DNA of 64,000 nt from Synechococcus sp. CBW1108 (GTDB taxonomy: Bacteria > Cyanobacteriota > Cyanobacteriia > PCC-6307 > Cyanobiaceae), in contig NZ_CP060395.1 in assembly GCF_015840335.1 (NCBI RefSeq), positions 1,773,277-1,837,276 of the forward strand, written 5' to 3'. Below the pieces are notes generated by a model. That model worked only from the letters and a program-made list of their open reading frames with translations, ran no database searches and was not told the origin of the DNA. Positions 47,237 to 56,928 of the stretch are shown piece by piece. Made by a program: the position numbers and the translations under genes. Position 1 is the first letter of the stretch. Each line of letters begins with the position of its first letter.

Positions 47237-48064
47237 ATGCGTTTTGCCTTTCTCGGCCCGGTCGGTACCTATGGCGAGCAAGCGGCCCGGCAGCTGGCTG
47301 AGCTGGAGGAGGTGGCCAAGCCTGAGTTGGTGCCCCACTCGGGGATCCGGGCCGTCGTACAGGCCCTGGCCCACGGCAGTTGTGATGCGGCGGTCGTGCC
47401 GGTTGAGAACTCGGTTGAGGGCGGTGTTACCTCCTGCCTCGACTCTCTCTGGGAACACCCGGATCTCACGGTGGCCCGGGCCCTGGTGTTGCCGATTCGC
47501 CATGCCTTGCTTGGCAGTGGCCCGATCGAGGGTGTCAGCGAGGTGCTCTCCCACCCCCAGGCCCTGGCCCAGTGCAGTCAGTGGCTTGCCGATCACCTGC
47601 CCCGGGCCCTGCAGCTGCCCACCAGCTCCACGGCCGAGGCGGCCCGGCTGGTGGCTGGCAGCCGCTTCCGGGCGGCGATCGCCTCCCAGCAGGCTGGCGG
47701 GGAGCATGGGCTGCTGGAGTTGGCCTATCCGATCAATGACGTGCCGGGCAACTGCACCCGTTTTCTGCTGCTGCGTCGGGCACCCCGCTCCCTCCACGGC
47801 CCGATGGCCAGCCTGGCCTTCTCGATGCACTCCAACAAGCCTGGGGCCCTGCTGGAGGCTTTGGCCTGCTTCGCCCAGCAGGGTCTCAACATGAGCCGGA
47901 TCGAGTCGCGGCCTTCGAAACGGGAGATGGGCGAATACATCTTTTTTGTGGATCTGGAGCTGCCTGAGGGCTCCGCTCCGCTCGAGCATGCCCTCGAAGG
48001 CTTGCGGCCCCTCTGCGCCCATCTGGCCCTGTTCGGCGCCTATCCGATCACCAATCTCAGTTAG
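47237..48064 (+). CDS. pheA: Prephenate dehydratase
   Basis: The product is 275 residues; it converts prephenate to phenylpyruvate for phenylalanine. N-terminal AFLGPVGTYGEQAA, VPVENSVEGGV near residue 55, STAEAARLV and the GNCTRFLLL motif near residue 172 belong to the dehydratase domain. The C-terminal ACT domain (KPGALLEALACFAQQGLNMSRIESRPS) senses phenylalanine. No chorismate-mutase domain is present. The start is ATG 47237, with the stop sharing four bases with the next gene. Confidence 0.96.
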   Translation: MRFAFLGPVGTYGEQAARQLAELEEVAKPELVPHSGIRAVVQALAHGSCDAAVVPVENSVEGGVTSCLDSLWEHPDLTVARALVLPIRHALLGSGPIEGVSEVLSHPQALAQCSQWLADHLPRALQLPTSSTAEAARLVAGSRFRAAIASQQAGGEHGLLELAYPINDVPGNCTRFLLLRRAPRSLHGPMASLAFSMHSNKPGALLEALACFAQQGLNMSRIESRPSKREMGEYIFFVDLELPEGSAPLEHALEGLRPLCAHLALFGAYPITNLS

Positions 48065-49014
48065 CTGGGCTTGCTGCCGCGGAACACCCCGAACTGCATC
48101 AGCCCGGTGGCAAAGGCCCAGTGCATCAACAAGATGGTGGGTGTTTCGCGCAGGCCTTGCAGCACGGCCTTGGGCCCCAGGCCCAGAATCGCCCCGGGCC
48201 GGCGCACCCCCTCAGCAATGGAATCGATCCATGATGGCAGGGTGGCCTGGCTCCAGTCGCCGGTTTCGATCGCCATTGCGGCGGCATGGGGGCTCTGCTG
48301 GAGGTGCTGCTGCAGGCCGCCAATGGTGGCGAATTCAGGATGGGCCCACTGCTCCAGTAACTGGCGCATCACCCAGCGCTCCACCCTGCCCATGGGGCCA
48401 TCGCGCCGGTTCCAGTCAGCCACGGCCAGCAGGCCCCCCGGTTTGAGCACCCGCAGGAGCTCGTCGGCATAGCGCTGCTTGTCGGGCATGTGGGGGCAGG
48501 CCTCCACACTCCAGACAGCGTCGAAACTGGCGTCAGGCAACTCCAGATCCAGGGCATCCATTACGGCAAAGCGACAGCTCAGCCCCGCTGGGGTCAGCGA
48601 GCGGGCCCGTTCGATCTGGGCAGGGCTGATGCTGATCCCCACCACCTTGAAGCCGTAGTCGCGGGCCAGGATTCGGGCGCTGCCGCCGATGCCGCAGCCC
48701 ACATCCAGCAGCGTTGATCCGGGCGGCAGCTGGTCTAGAGCGCTCCAGCGCACCAGTTCATGCACGAAGGCCGCTTTGGCAGCTCGGAAATCCTGGCGCT
48801 GGTGGCGGCCTGGAGCTGATTTTTGGTAGTAGCCCAGGTGGATGTGGTCGCCCCAGAGGCGCTCCAGCAGCCGGTCGGTGGTCCAGCGGTCGTAGGCCGC
48901 GGCAACGCTGGCTGCAGATTCGTAGCGGCGCCGCTGCCTCAGCCAGAGGCCGGCCGCCAGGGCCAGGATTCCGGCACCAAGGATTGTGGCCAGGGGCCAG
49001 CTGGGAGGGAGCAT
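48061..49014 (-). CDS. MPBQ/MSBQ-type methyltransferase
   Basis: The product is 317 residues. An N-terminal membrane anchor (TILGAGILALAAGLWL) is followed by ESAASVAAAYDRWTTDRLLERLWGDHIHLGYY. The SAM site is LLDVGCGIGGSARILARDYGFKVVGI near residue 105. MPDKQRYADELLRVLKPGGLLAVADW and the C-terminal PTILLMHWAFATGLMQFG strongly resemble the Synechocystis 2-methyl-6-phytylbenzoquinol methyltransferase. It would act in tocopherol (and possibly plastoquinone) synthesis. The relative gamma-tocopherol methyltransferase lacks the AYDRWT pattern. Confidence 0.82.
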   Translation of the reverse strand: MLPPSWPLATILGAGILALAAGLWLRQRRRYESAASVAAAYDRWTTDRLLERLWGDHIHLGYYQKSAPGRHQRQDFRAAKAAFVHELVRWSALDQLPPGSTLLDVGCGIGGSARILARDYGFKVVGISISPAQIERARSLTPAGLSCRFAVMDALDLELPDASFDAVWSVEACPHMPDKQRYADELLRVLKPGGLLAVADWNRRDGPMGRVERWVMRQLLEQWAHPEFATIGGLQQHLQQSPHAAAMAIETGDWSQATLPSWIDSIAEGVRRPGAILGLGPKAVLQGLRETPTILLMHWAFATGLMQFGVFRGSKPS

Positions 49015-49039
49015 CAAACCGGGAGCCGGTGCAGGAGGG

Positions 49040-49687
49040 TTATTGGGGTTGGAAGGTGTCCTTGAGCACGGTGCGGGCAGCCAGTTGCCGGCGGGTCTGG
49101 TCGAGCAGCTCGTATTCCTGGCGAAGCCGCTCGCTGGTGTCGGTGATCTCCAGCAGGGCTTGTTGGTGGTCGGCAACCGGGCCGCCCAAGTGGGCTCCGA
49201 TCCAGAAGGAGAGCTCCCTGGGCAGGTCCGGCAGATCGCTGGGCAAGGTGGTGGGCTTGCCGATCAGCTTGCCGGTGAGCTCCACCACATCGCGCAGGGC
49301 CCGGGTCACTTCAGCGCTGAGGGTCTCCAGTTCGGTGTGGCTGGCTGCGGGCTCGTCTTCGATCCAGCTCACCAGGCCTATCCGGAAGGGCGCTTCCCGC
49401 ACGATCTCGAGAACCCTGAAGCGCTGCTGGCCCATCGTGACAACGTTGCTGCGATCGTCGTCCTGGGTTTGGCAGTGCAGGATTTCAGCGCAGCAGCCCA
49501 CTGCTGCCATGGCCTGGGTCTGGGGATCCCAGCGCACCACGCCGAAGCGTTGGTCGCCTGCCATGGCCGTGCGCAGCAGCATCCTGTAGCGGGGCTCGAA
49601 GATGTGGAGCGGCAGCACTTCCTGGGGGAAGAGCACCACATCGGGCAGTGGAAACAGCGGCAGCTCCCGCACGGCCAGTTCGCCCAT
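49040..49687 (-). CDS. LON N-terminal (substrate-binding) domain protein
   Basis: The product is 215 residues: VRELPLFPLPDVVLFPQEVLPLHIFEPRYRMLL at the start, then FGVVRW, and a C-terminal helical part with LTGKLIGKP. It has only the LON substrate-binding domain, with no ATPase or protease. Such proteins are common in cyanobacteria and of unknown function. It is downstream of the str operon on the same strand, with 77 bases after rpsJ. Confidence 0.9.
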   Translation of the reverse strand: MGELAVRELPLFPLPDVVLFPQEVLPLHIFEPRYRMLLRTAMAGDQRFGVVRWDPQTQAMAAVGCCAEILHCQTQDDDRSNVVTMGQQRFRVLEIVREAPFRIGLVSWIEDEPAASHTELETLSAEVTRALRDVVELTGKLIGKPTTLPSDLPDLPRELSFWIGAHLGGPVADHQQALLEITDTSERLRQEYELLDQTRRQLAARTVLKDTFQPQ

Positions 49688-49742
49688 GGCTTGATCAGGA
49701 GTGCCTAACCATCCTATAAAAATCTGCCAGGCGCCGGGGCGT

Positions 49743-49776
49743 GCGGCTCAGAGCTTGACGCGGCTCAGAGCTTGAC
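49743..49776. repeat. 17-bp perfect tandem repeat at the rpsJ 3' end
   Basis: GCGGCTCAGAGCTTGAC occurs twice in a row. The right unit encodes the last three residues (VKL) and the stop of rpsJ; the left unit lies just beyond the stop and repeats the same codons. It looks like a simple slippage duplication and is neutral for the protein. Confidence 0.9.
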
Positions 49777-50085
49777 TTCGATGTCAACTCCGCTGGGCAG
49801 GTCCAGCTTCATCAGGGCGTCGATCGTTTTGGCGGAGGGGCTGTAAATATCAATGATGCGGCGGTGGGTACGGGTTTCGAAGTGCTCCCTCGAATCCTTG
49901 TCCACGTGAGGAGAGCGCAGCACGCAATAAATCTTGCGCTTGGTGGGCAGGGGGATGGGGCCGATTGCCGTGGCGGCGGTGTGATCGGCGGTTTCGATGA
50001 TTTTTTCGCAGGAGAGATCCAGCATGCGGCGATCAAAGGCCTTCAGGCGGATCCGAATCTTCTGCTGGGCGATGGCTGTGGACAT
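49765..50085 (-). CDS. rpsJ: 30S ribosomal protein S10
   Basis: The product is 106 residues: [53 protein letters not shown], then [13 protein letters not shown]. All S10 features are present. In this lineage rpsJ follows tuf in the str cluster. The gene is 123 bases after tuf. Confidence 0.98.
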   Translation of the reverse strand: MSTAIAQQKIRIRLKAFDRRMLDLSCEKIIETADHTAATAIGPIPLPTKRKIYCVLRSPHVDKDSREHFETRTHRRIIDIYSPSAKTIDALMKLDLPSGVDIEVKL

Positions 50086-50208
50086 GTTTGATACGGCGTT
50101 CGGTTAGCCCCAGAGCAGCAGGCCCTGGTGGCAGCAATGGATGGGTTGTCGAGGTGCGCTGAAAAGGGGTAGGTCCCGTAGGCCCACCCCAGTCAACTTA
50201 GCTCAGGG

Positions 50209-51438
50209 TCAGGCCAGGATCTTGGACACCACGCCAGCACCGATGGTGCGGCCGCCTTCGCGAATGGCGAAGCGCATGCCCTGCTCGATAGCCACCGGGC
50301 AGATCAGCTCTCCGGTCATCTTGATCCGGTCTCCGGGCATCACCATTTCCACATTGGCGCCGTCGTCGGAGGTGAAGGCAGTGATCTGGCCGGTCACGTC
50401 GGTGGTGCGAATGTAAAACTGCGGGCGATAACCAGCGAAGAATGGGGTGTGGCGACCACCTTCTTCCTTCTTCAACACATAAACCTCGCCCTCAAACTTG
50501 GTGTGGGGCTTGATCGAATTGGGCTTGACAAGCACCATGCCACGCTCGATATCTTCTTTTTGCACGCCGCGCAACAGCAGGCCCACGTTGTCGCCAGCCA
50601 TGCCTTCGTCAAGCAGCTTGCGGAACATTTCCACACCGGTGACGGTGGTTTCACGGGTGTCTTTGATGCCGACGATTTGCACCATCTCACCCACCTTGAC
50701 CTTGCCGCGCTCGATCCGGCCGGTGGCCACGGTCCCACGACCGGTGATTGAGAACACGTCTTCAACTGCCATCAGGAAGGGCTTGTCGATTTCCCGTTCT
50801 GGCTCGGGGATCGACTCATCCACGGCATCCATCAGATCGAGGATCTTGTCGACCCACTCGTCAGCACCACGGACTGCTTTGTTGCCATCCTGGATGTACT
50901 CCAGTGCTTTGAGAGCAGAACCTGCTACTACGGGGATGTCATCGCCGGGGAAGTCGTAATTGCTGAGCAATTCACGCATTTCCAGTTCAACGAGCTCGAG
51001 GATCTCCTCGTCGTCGACCATGTCCTTCTTATTGAGGAACACCACCAAGGCTGGCACACCAACCTGTTTGGCGAGAAGGATGTGCTCTTTGGTTTGGGCC
51101 ATGGGGCCGTCGGTGGCAGCCACCACCAGAATGGCGCCATCCATTTGGGCAGCGCCGGTGATCATGTTCTTGACATAATCCGCGTGGCCCGGGCAGTCAA
51201 CGTGGGCGTAGTGACGTTTTGCGGTTTCGTACTCGACGTGGGCCGTGTTGATGGTGATACCCCGCTCTTTCTCTTCAGGGGCACCATCAATTTCATCGTA
51301 AGCCTGGGCCTTTGCCATGCCCTGGGATGCCAACACGTTGGTGATGGCAGCCGTCAGAGTGGTTTTACCGTGGTCAACGTGGCCAATGGTGCCAATGTTG
51401 ACGTGGGGTTTGTTCCTTTCGAACTTCTCGCGTGCCAT
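50209..51438 (-). CDS. tuf: Elongation factor Tu
   Basis: The product is 409 residues; it brings aminoacyl-tRNA to the ribosome. G1 [11 protein letters not shown]2 [13 protein letters not shown]3 DCPGHADY, G4 NKKDM and G5 SALKALE are all visible. The C-terminal barrel ends GVVSKILA. The cyanobacterial insert near residue 185-195 is present. The gene follows fusA by 36 bases. Confidence 0.99.
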   Translation of the reverse strand: MAREKFERNKPHVNIGTIGHVDHGKTTLTAAITNVLASQGMAKAQAYDEIDGAPEEKERGITINTAHVEYETAKRHYAHVDCPGHADYVKNMITGAAQMDGAILVVAATDGPMAQTKEHILLAKQVGVPALVVFLNKKDMVDDEEILELVELEMRELLSNYDFPGDDIPVVAGSALKALEYIQDGNKAVRGADEWVDKILDLMDAVDESIPEPEREIDKPFLMAVEDVFSITGRGTVATGRIERGKVKVGEMVQIVGIKDTRETTVTGVEMFRKLLDEGMAGDNVGLLLRGVQKEDIERGMVLVKPNSIKPHTKFEGEVYVLKKEEGGRHTPFFAGYRPQFYIRTTDVTGQITAFTSDDGANVEMVMPGDRIKMTGELICPVAIEQGMRFAIREGGRTIGAGVVSKILA

Positions 51439-51474
51439 GAGTAGAAAGAATCGGGGGGTTAGGGTGGGGTAAGA

Positions 51475-53550
51475 TCAGGAATTGCCCTGATTCTTGGAGA
51501 TGATGGCTTCGGCCACATTGCGAGGAACTTCCTCGTAATGGCTGAACTCCATCGAGAAAATACCCCGACCCTGGGTCATGGATCGGAGCTGGGTGGCATA
51601 GCCGAACATTTCGGCCAGGGGCACTTTCGTCTGGACTTTGGACTGTCCGTTGTCGATGGACTGCCCTTCCACCTGGCCGCGCCTGGAAGAAAGGTCGCCG
51701 ATGACCGACCCAAGGTAATCCTCGGGGATCTCGACTTCCACCTTCATCATCGGCTCAAGCAGTACTGGGTTGCACTTCTTGACGGCGTCTTTGAAGGCCA
51801 TGGATCCGGCAATTTTAAACGCCATTTCCGATGAATCGACGTCATGGTAAGAGCCATCAATCATGGTGGCCCTGACGTCGATCATGGGAAAACCCGCAAT
51901 CACGCCAGACTGGCAGGTCTCCTTCATGCCTGCCTCGGCAGGGCCGATGTATTCCTTGGGGACGATGCCGCCAACAATCTTGTTGACGAATTCGAACCCA
52001 GAGCCCGGCTCCCCAGGAGTCATTTCGATCACGACGTGGCCGTACTGACCCTTGCCACCGGTTTGACGGGCAAACTTGCCCTCGCCTTTCGAGCTCGAGC
52101 GAATGGTTTCCCGGTAGGAGACCTGGGGAGCACCGATATTTGCCTCAACCTTGAACTCCCTGAGCATTCTGTCGACCAGAATTTCCAGGTGTAGTTCACC
52201 CATGCCGGCAATAACCGTTTGGCTGGTTTCCGGATCGGTGGAGACCCTGAAGGTGGGATCTTCTTCTGAAAGAGATTGCAGGGCCTTGGAGAGTTTTTCC
52301 ATATCGCCCTTGGTCTTGGGTTCAACGGCCACGGAGATCACGGGCTCGGGAATGAAGAGCGATTCGAGAATGATCGGATCGGCCTCAACGCAAAGCGTGT
52401 CCCCAGTGGTGGTGTCCTTCAGTCCGAGCACCGCACCAAGGTCGCCGGCCCGAAGCTCATCTACTTCCTCGCGATCATCTGCCTTGAGCAGGATCAGGCG
52501 GGAGATGCGCTCTTTTTTATCTTTAGTGGAGTTGAGTACGTAGCTGCCCTTGTTTAGAATCCCGGAGTACATGCGCACGAAGGTGAGCTTGCCGTAGGGA
52601 TCAGCCATTACCTTGAACGCCAGGGCGCTGAAGGGAGCGCTGTCGTCGCAGGGGCGATTCGATTCGGTGCCATCTGGCAGCAGGCCTGTGATCGGTGGCA
52701 CATCCACGGGAGCAGGCAGGTAGTCGACAACGGCGTCGAGCACCAATTGGACTCCTTTATTTTTGAAGGCTGAGCCGCAGACCATTGGCACCATGCCGTG
52801 GTGAATGGTGGCGTTGCGGATTCCCTTGACGAGCTGTTCCTCGGTGAGCTCACCATTCTCGAGGAATATATCAATCAAATCTTCTTCGGATTCGGCTACT
52901 GATTCCATCAGCTTGAGACGCCATTTATCGACTTCATCCTTCATGTCTGCTGGGACTTCCTCCTCAAGGATGTCTGTCCCCAGGTCATTAGTGAAGATAA
53001 TTGCCTTGTTGCGCACAAGGTCGATGATTCCCTTGAGGTCGCCCTCAGCTCCGATCGGCAGCTGGATGGGGGCAGCATTGGCCTTGAGCCTGTCTTTAAT
53101 CTGCTCGTAGACCTTCAGAAAGTTGGCCCCAGTTCGGTCCATCTTGTTGACGAACACGATCCTGGGCACGTTGTAGCGATCGGCCTGGCGCCAGACCGTT
53201 TCCGACTGGGGCTGAACGCCACCCACGGCGCAGAAAACTGCCACCACGCCATCCAGCACCCGCATCGAACGCTCAACTTCAATCGTGAAGTCAACGTGAC
53301 CCGGGGTATCAATGATATTGATCCGGTTGTCTTTCCAGCTGGTCGAGATGGCGGCAGCCGTAATCGTGATGCCGCGTTCCCGTTCCTGTTCCATCCAGTC
53401 GGTGACGGCGGCACCGTCGTGAACCTCACCCATCTTGTGCACCACCCCGGAGTAGAAAAGAATCCGTTCGGTAGTGGTGGTTTTTCCCGCGTCAATGTGG
53501 GCGGCGATGCCGATATTTCTGACGCGGTCCAGTGGAAAGGCGCGGGCCAC
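51475..53550 (-). CDS. fusA: Elongation factor G
   Basis: The product is 691 residues, the translocase of translation. The GTPase motifs are [33 protein letters not shown] and NKMDR. Domains II to V follow, with VSYRETI and [11 protein letters not shown] typical of domain IV. The start is [12 protein letters not shown]. It follows rpsG by 77 bases. Confidence 0.99.
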   Translation of the reverse strand: MARAFPLDRVRNIGIAAHIDAGKTTTTERILFYSGVVHKMGEVHDGAAVTDWMEQERERGITITAAAISTSWKDNRINIIDTPGHVDFTIEVERSMRVLDGVVAVFCAVGGVQPQSETVWRQADRYNVPRIVFVNKMDRTGANFLKVYEQIKDRLKANAAPIQLPIGAEGDLKGIIDLVRNKAIIFTNDLGTDILEEEVPADMKDEVDKWRLKLMESVAESEEDLIDIFLENGELTEEQLVKGIRNATIHHGMVPMVCGSAFKNKGVQLVLDAVVDYLPAPVDVPPITGLLPDGTESNRPCDDSAPFSALAFKVMADPYGKLTFVRMYSGILNKGSYVLNSTKDKKERISRLILLKADDREEVDELRAGDLGAVLGLKDTTTGDTLCVEADPIILESLFIPEPVISVAVEPKTKGDMEKLSKALQSLSEEDPTFRVSTDPETSQTVIAGMGELHLEILVDRMLREFKVEANIGAPQVSYRETIRSSSKGEGKFARQTGGKGQYGHVVIEMTPGEPGSGFEFVNKIVGGIVPKEYIGPAEAGMKETCQSGVIAGFPMIDVRATMIDGSYHDVDSSEMAFKIAGSMAFKDAVKKCNPVLLEPMMKVEVEIPEDYLGSVIGDLSSRRGQVEGQSIDNGQSKVQTKVPLAEMFGYATQLRSMTQGRGIFSMEFSHYEEVPRNVAEAIISKNQGNS

Positions 53551-53627
53551 GAGGGAGGTCTCCGAGAGGTCAAAAAACGTAGGCTCTATTCTACAGAGTG
53601 GGTCTGTAGGAGCGATAGAGAAGCGAT

Positions 53628-54098
53628 TTAGTAGCGGTAATGGGCGAAGGCCTTGTTGGCCTCGGCCATTTTGTGGGTTTCCTCCCGCTTGCGCACGGCG
53701 CTACCGGCTTCGTTGGCCGCATCCATGAGCTCACCGGCCAACTTCTGGGCCATGCTGCGGCCGTTGCGGGCCCTTGAGAAGTTCACCAGCCAGCGCAGGG
53801 CCATGGCCGTTCCCCGCTCCTGCCGCACCTCCATCGGCACCTGGTAGGTGGCGCCGCCGACCCGCCTTGCCCGAACCTCCACCAACGGGGTGGCATTGCG
53901 CACCGCCGTTTCGAAAAGTTCAAGCGGATCGGTGCCGGTGCGCTCGTTGATCATCGAGAAGGCATCCGAGAGGATGCGCTGGGCCGTGGACTTTTTGCCA
54001 TGCTTCATCAGCCGGGCCACGATCATCGAGGCGAGACGGCTGTTGAACTGGGGGTCGGGAAGCACTGGGCGCTTCTCGGCGGCATTGCGGCGAGACAT
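53628..54098 (-). CDS. rpsG: 30S ribosomal protein S7
   Basis: The product is 156 residues: [58 protein letters not shown] and [16 protein letters not shown]. It is complete, and part of the str operon behind rpsL. S7 starts assembly of the 30S head. Confidence 0.99.
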   Translation of the reverse strand: MSRRNAAEKRPVLPDPQFNSRLASMIVARLMKHGKKSTAQRILSDAFSMINERTGTDPLELFETAVRNATPLVEVRARRVGGATYQVPMEVRQERGTAMALRWLVNFSRARNGRSMAQKLAGELMDAANEAGSAVRKREETHKMAEANKAFAHYRY

Positions 54099-54171
54099 GG
54101 TCGACCGGGGCGGGAAGGAAGGGGGGACTTTTGAAGTGGATCAGGGAGCCCACAAGGTGGGCATGGCCGGA

Positions 54172-54546
54172 TCAGGCTTTGGGTGTTTTGGCGCCGTATT
54201 TGGAGCGGGACTGGCGACGGTCCTTGACCCCGGCGGTGTCAAGGGTGCCCCGAATGATGTGATACCGAACCCCGGGTAGATCCTTAACCCGTCCTCCGCG
54301 GATGAGCACCACCGAGTGCTCCTGGAGGTTGTGGCCGATGCCGGGGATATAGGCGGTCACCTCAAAGCCTGAGGTGAGTCGCACGCGAGCCACCTTGCGG
54401 AGGGCCGAGTTTGGCTTTTTGGGCGTGGATGTGTACACGCGTGTGCAGACCCCCCGACGCTCGGGGCAGGCGCGCAGGGCAGGCGACTTCGTCTTGCGGG
54501 AAAGACTCTGGCGCTCGGTTCGGATCAGCTGCTGGATAGTGGGCAT
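54172..54546 (-). CDS. rpsL: 30S ribosomal protein S12
   Basis: The product is 124 residues from ATG 54546 ([13 protein letters not shown]). The decoding-site loops are [15 protein letters not shown] with the streptomycin-sensitive Lys and [13 protein letters not shown]. No resistance substitution is visible at these positions. It is the first gene of the str operon here. Confidence 0.99.
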   Translation of the reverse strand: MPTIQQLIRTERQSLSRKTKSPALRACPERRGVCTRVYTSTPKKPNSALRKVARVRLTSGFEVTAYIPGIGHNLQEHSVVLIRGGRVKDLPGVRYHIIRGTLDTAGVKDRRQSRSKYGAKTPKA

Positions 54547-54630
54547 CGAGGACCGGGGTCTGGTCGGGGAAGAATGGTCGGATGAACCGACCGATTTCGA
54601 CAATCCGTCACCCTACTGGGTCAACCGTCA

Positions 54631-54984
54631 TTAAATCGGCCGACGCCCCTCAGTCCCGCGGCTGAAGGCCGCTCCACAGGCGCAACTCTGGATCCCTTCC
54701 CCAGGGCGCACGAGAAAGCCGCCGCCACTGAGATCGCCCCGGTAATCAAGGCTCAGGCCGGTGAGCAGGGACAGCTGGTTTGCCGGGGCATAGACGGTGA
54801 TGCCGTCGGCCCGGGCGATGGGGTTCCCCGCCAGGTGGCCCGGCCGGAGCCGGATGGCCCAGCTCGCACAACTGCTCTCAACCAGGTCGAGGTGCATCAT
54901 CCCGGGGGTGCCAGCCACAGCGGCCTGGCGTCCAAGTTCGGCGGCGGCGGCGGCGGTCACGCGCAGGCTGTGGCCCTTGGGCAT
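54631..54984 (-). CDS. HesB/IscA-like iron-sulfur carrier
   Basis: The product is 117 residues: LRVTAAAAAELGRQAAVAG, then a Cys in VESSCASWAIRL, and the C-terminal IQSCACGAAF. The three Cys positions correspond to the A-type carrier ligands (one early, CxC late). The first Cys context differs from canonical IscA (GCSG). It probably binds a cluster. The gene is separate from suf genes; it lies upstream of rpsL. Confidence 0.7.
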   Translation of the reverse strand: MPKGHSLRVTAAAAAELGRQAAVAGTPGMMHLDLVESSCASWAIRLRPGHLAGNPIARADGITVYAPANQLSLLTGLSLDYRGDLSGGGFLVRPGEGIQSCACGAAFSRGTEGRRPI

Positions 54985-55023
54985 GGCGATCGATACTCCC
55001 AGGAAGCCACTTTGGCAGCCCGC

Positions 55024-56793
55024 TCAGGGCACCAGGCCTACTCCGTTGTGGACGGAACCGGCTACGCCTCGGCCCTTCACCTGGAGTGAGCCCCCCAGCA
55101 CAAGCCCGGTGGAGCTGCCGCCGTCGAGGTTGACCGCATCCCGCAGACCCAGCTGTTGCAGCAGTAAGGCCGTTTCCCCCAGGGAGGGGCCGCTGTCCTG
55201 GGTGCCTTCCAGGGTGATCAACCACACCTGCTGGTCGTCCCTGGCCAGCACCGTGCGCGGGGCCCCCTGGCTGAGGAAGGAGGCGCTGAAGTTTTCAGCG
55301 GCTCCGTTCAGCACGATCTGCCCCCCCAGCAGCAGCAAGGGGCCGCCGCCGATCACATGGGGAGCCAGGCCGAGCTCGTTGCTGGCTCGGGTCTCCAGCT
55401 GCAGCCGCTCACCGGTTGTCCAGGGCAGGATCGTGCCACCGCGGGCCACCAGCAGCAGGTCATCGCCCCGCAGGGGCACCCCGGCCTCCAACTCCGCTAC
55501 GCCGAAGAGCTGACGCACGCTGCCTGCTTGCAGCAGCAGGCCCGTTTCCGAGCCACTCAAGGCCCGGTAGCTGGGCCCCCAATCCGCGTTGTAGCGGCTG
55601 ATGCCCCGCTGCACATAGCCACTGTTGACATTGCTAACTGGCAGCCGCTGGCCGCCAGGCCCCACGATCCACTCCGTCAGTTGCAGCCGGCCAAAGCGGG
55701 GCAGGGCCCGATCGCTCCATGCCGCCACACCCCTGTTCAGGATTGGCCCGGAGAGCCAGCGGCCGTCCGTCTTCAGGGCCCCCAGGGGGAGGCGACGCAC
55801 CCGGTTGAAGTAGCCGCCATTGATGGCGACCCAGGCCTGCTGCTGGTTGGCGAGCTGCACCAGTGAGCTGAGCCCCTCCATGCTTCCTGGCCGAACCAGG
55901 GGCCGCAGTTGCAGAGTCGAGCTGCGCGGATCGATTCGCACCGCATTGATGCGCACCCCCTGGCGAACCAGCCGGTCCCACTGCACCTCCTTGCCGAGCA
56001 GGGCCTGTAGGCGTGGATCGATCGGCGCGGCTTCACCGCTCCCGCGGCTGCCGCCACCACTGGCGCCCTCAGGCGCCGGCCACTCGATCACCAGCCGCGC
56101 CGGACTGCCCAGGCTGAACACCCTGGTCAGGGAGCCGGATAGGGGGTTGAGGCTCAAGCTGGGCCCGGCCTGCTGGCTTTTCAGGCCAAGGGCCTGGAGC
56201 TGGGTGAGCTGGTCTTTGCGGCTGAGCAGATCCACGCTCAGTCCGCCGGCGTCCCTGCCACTGACTGCGGGCCCGGACAGATCGAGCACGACGCGGCGAA
56301 TCGGCCCCGGGGTGGAGCTGCGCACATTGAGGAGCTGGGGCCTGGCCAGCTCGAGGATCAGCTGGCTGCCCTGCTGGCGCACATCCACCCCAAGGGCTTG
56401 AAATAAACGGGCCACGTCCACCGCCACCTCATCCTCCAGGCTCCGCTGGGCGCTGGTTGGCAGCTTGAGCTCCTGGCCAAACCAGTCGAGCTCGAGCGAC
56501 CCTTCGCTGCTACTGCGACTAGCTATTCCCAGCTGGTTTTCGAGTACCTCCAGGGGCAGCCAGAGCTGTTGGGGGGGCTCAAAGGGGCGCCCGATCCAGA
56601 GCCAGCGTGCTTTCTGCTGACGGCCGTTGATGGCAATGCTGCCGCCCTGCTGCTCAGGGGCTGGGCTGGGCTGTTCTGGCGGGGGTGGCGGTGGCGGAGG
56701 GGGCGGCTGGGCCATCCCATGGGGCAGGGCCTGGCTCGCCGCCGGCAGGAGCAGGGCCAGCAGCCAGGGAGCCAGCCATGCTGCAGAAGCCAT
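55024..56793 (-). CDS. Exported phosphodiester glycosidase (NAGPA) domain protein
   Basis: The product is 589 residues. A signal peptide and a run of ten prolines begin the protein. A copper-amine-oxidase-N-like or AMIN-like region (WLPLEVLENQLG) follows. The C-terminal half has the NAGPA/PF09992 signature: WVAINGGYFNRV near residue 310, and DAVNLDGGSSTGLVLGG near residue 556. Related proteins act on peptidoglycan or glycans. The substrate is unknown. The NAGPA motif acids are present. Confidence 0.88.
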   Translation of the reverse strand: MASAAWLAPWLLALLLPAASQALPHGMAQPPPPPPPPPPEQPSPAPEQQGGSIAINGRQQKARWLWIGRPFEPPQQLWLPLEVLENQLGIASRSSSEGSLELDWFGQELKLPTSAQRSLEDEVAVDVARLFQALGVDVRQQGSQLILELARPQLLNVRSSTPGPIRRVVLDLSGPAVSGRDAGGLSVDLLSRKDQLTQLQALGLKSQQAGPSLSLNPLSGSLTRVFSLGSPARLVIEWPAPEGASGGGSRGSGEAAPIDPRLQALLGKEVQWDRLVRQGVRINAVRIDPRSSTLQLRPLVRPGSMEGLSSLVQLANQQQAWVAINGGYFNRVRRLPLGALKTDGRWLSGPILNRGVAAWSDRALPRFGRLQLTEWIVGPGGQRLPVSNVNSGYVQRGISRYNADWGPSYRALSGSETGLLLQAGSVRQLFGVAELEAGVPLRGDDLLLVARGGTILPWTTGERLQLETRASNELGLAPHVIGGGPLLLLGGQIVLNGAAENFSASFLSQGAPRTVLARDDQQVWLITLEGTQDSGPSLGETALLLQQLGLRDAVNLDGGSSTGLVLGGSLQVKGRGVAGSVHNGVGLVP

Positions 56794-56928
56794 CGCCAGC
56801 CCGATCCACCGTCTTGGACGCTAGCGGTCTTTGGCCGCTGGCCAGTAGCCCCGGGGGGTGTGAATCCCTAGGATCGGCCCTTATGCGGCCCTTGATCTTC
56901 CAGATCAACTGCCGGACCGACTCGGGTT

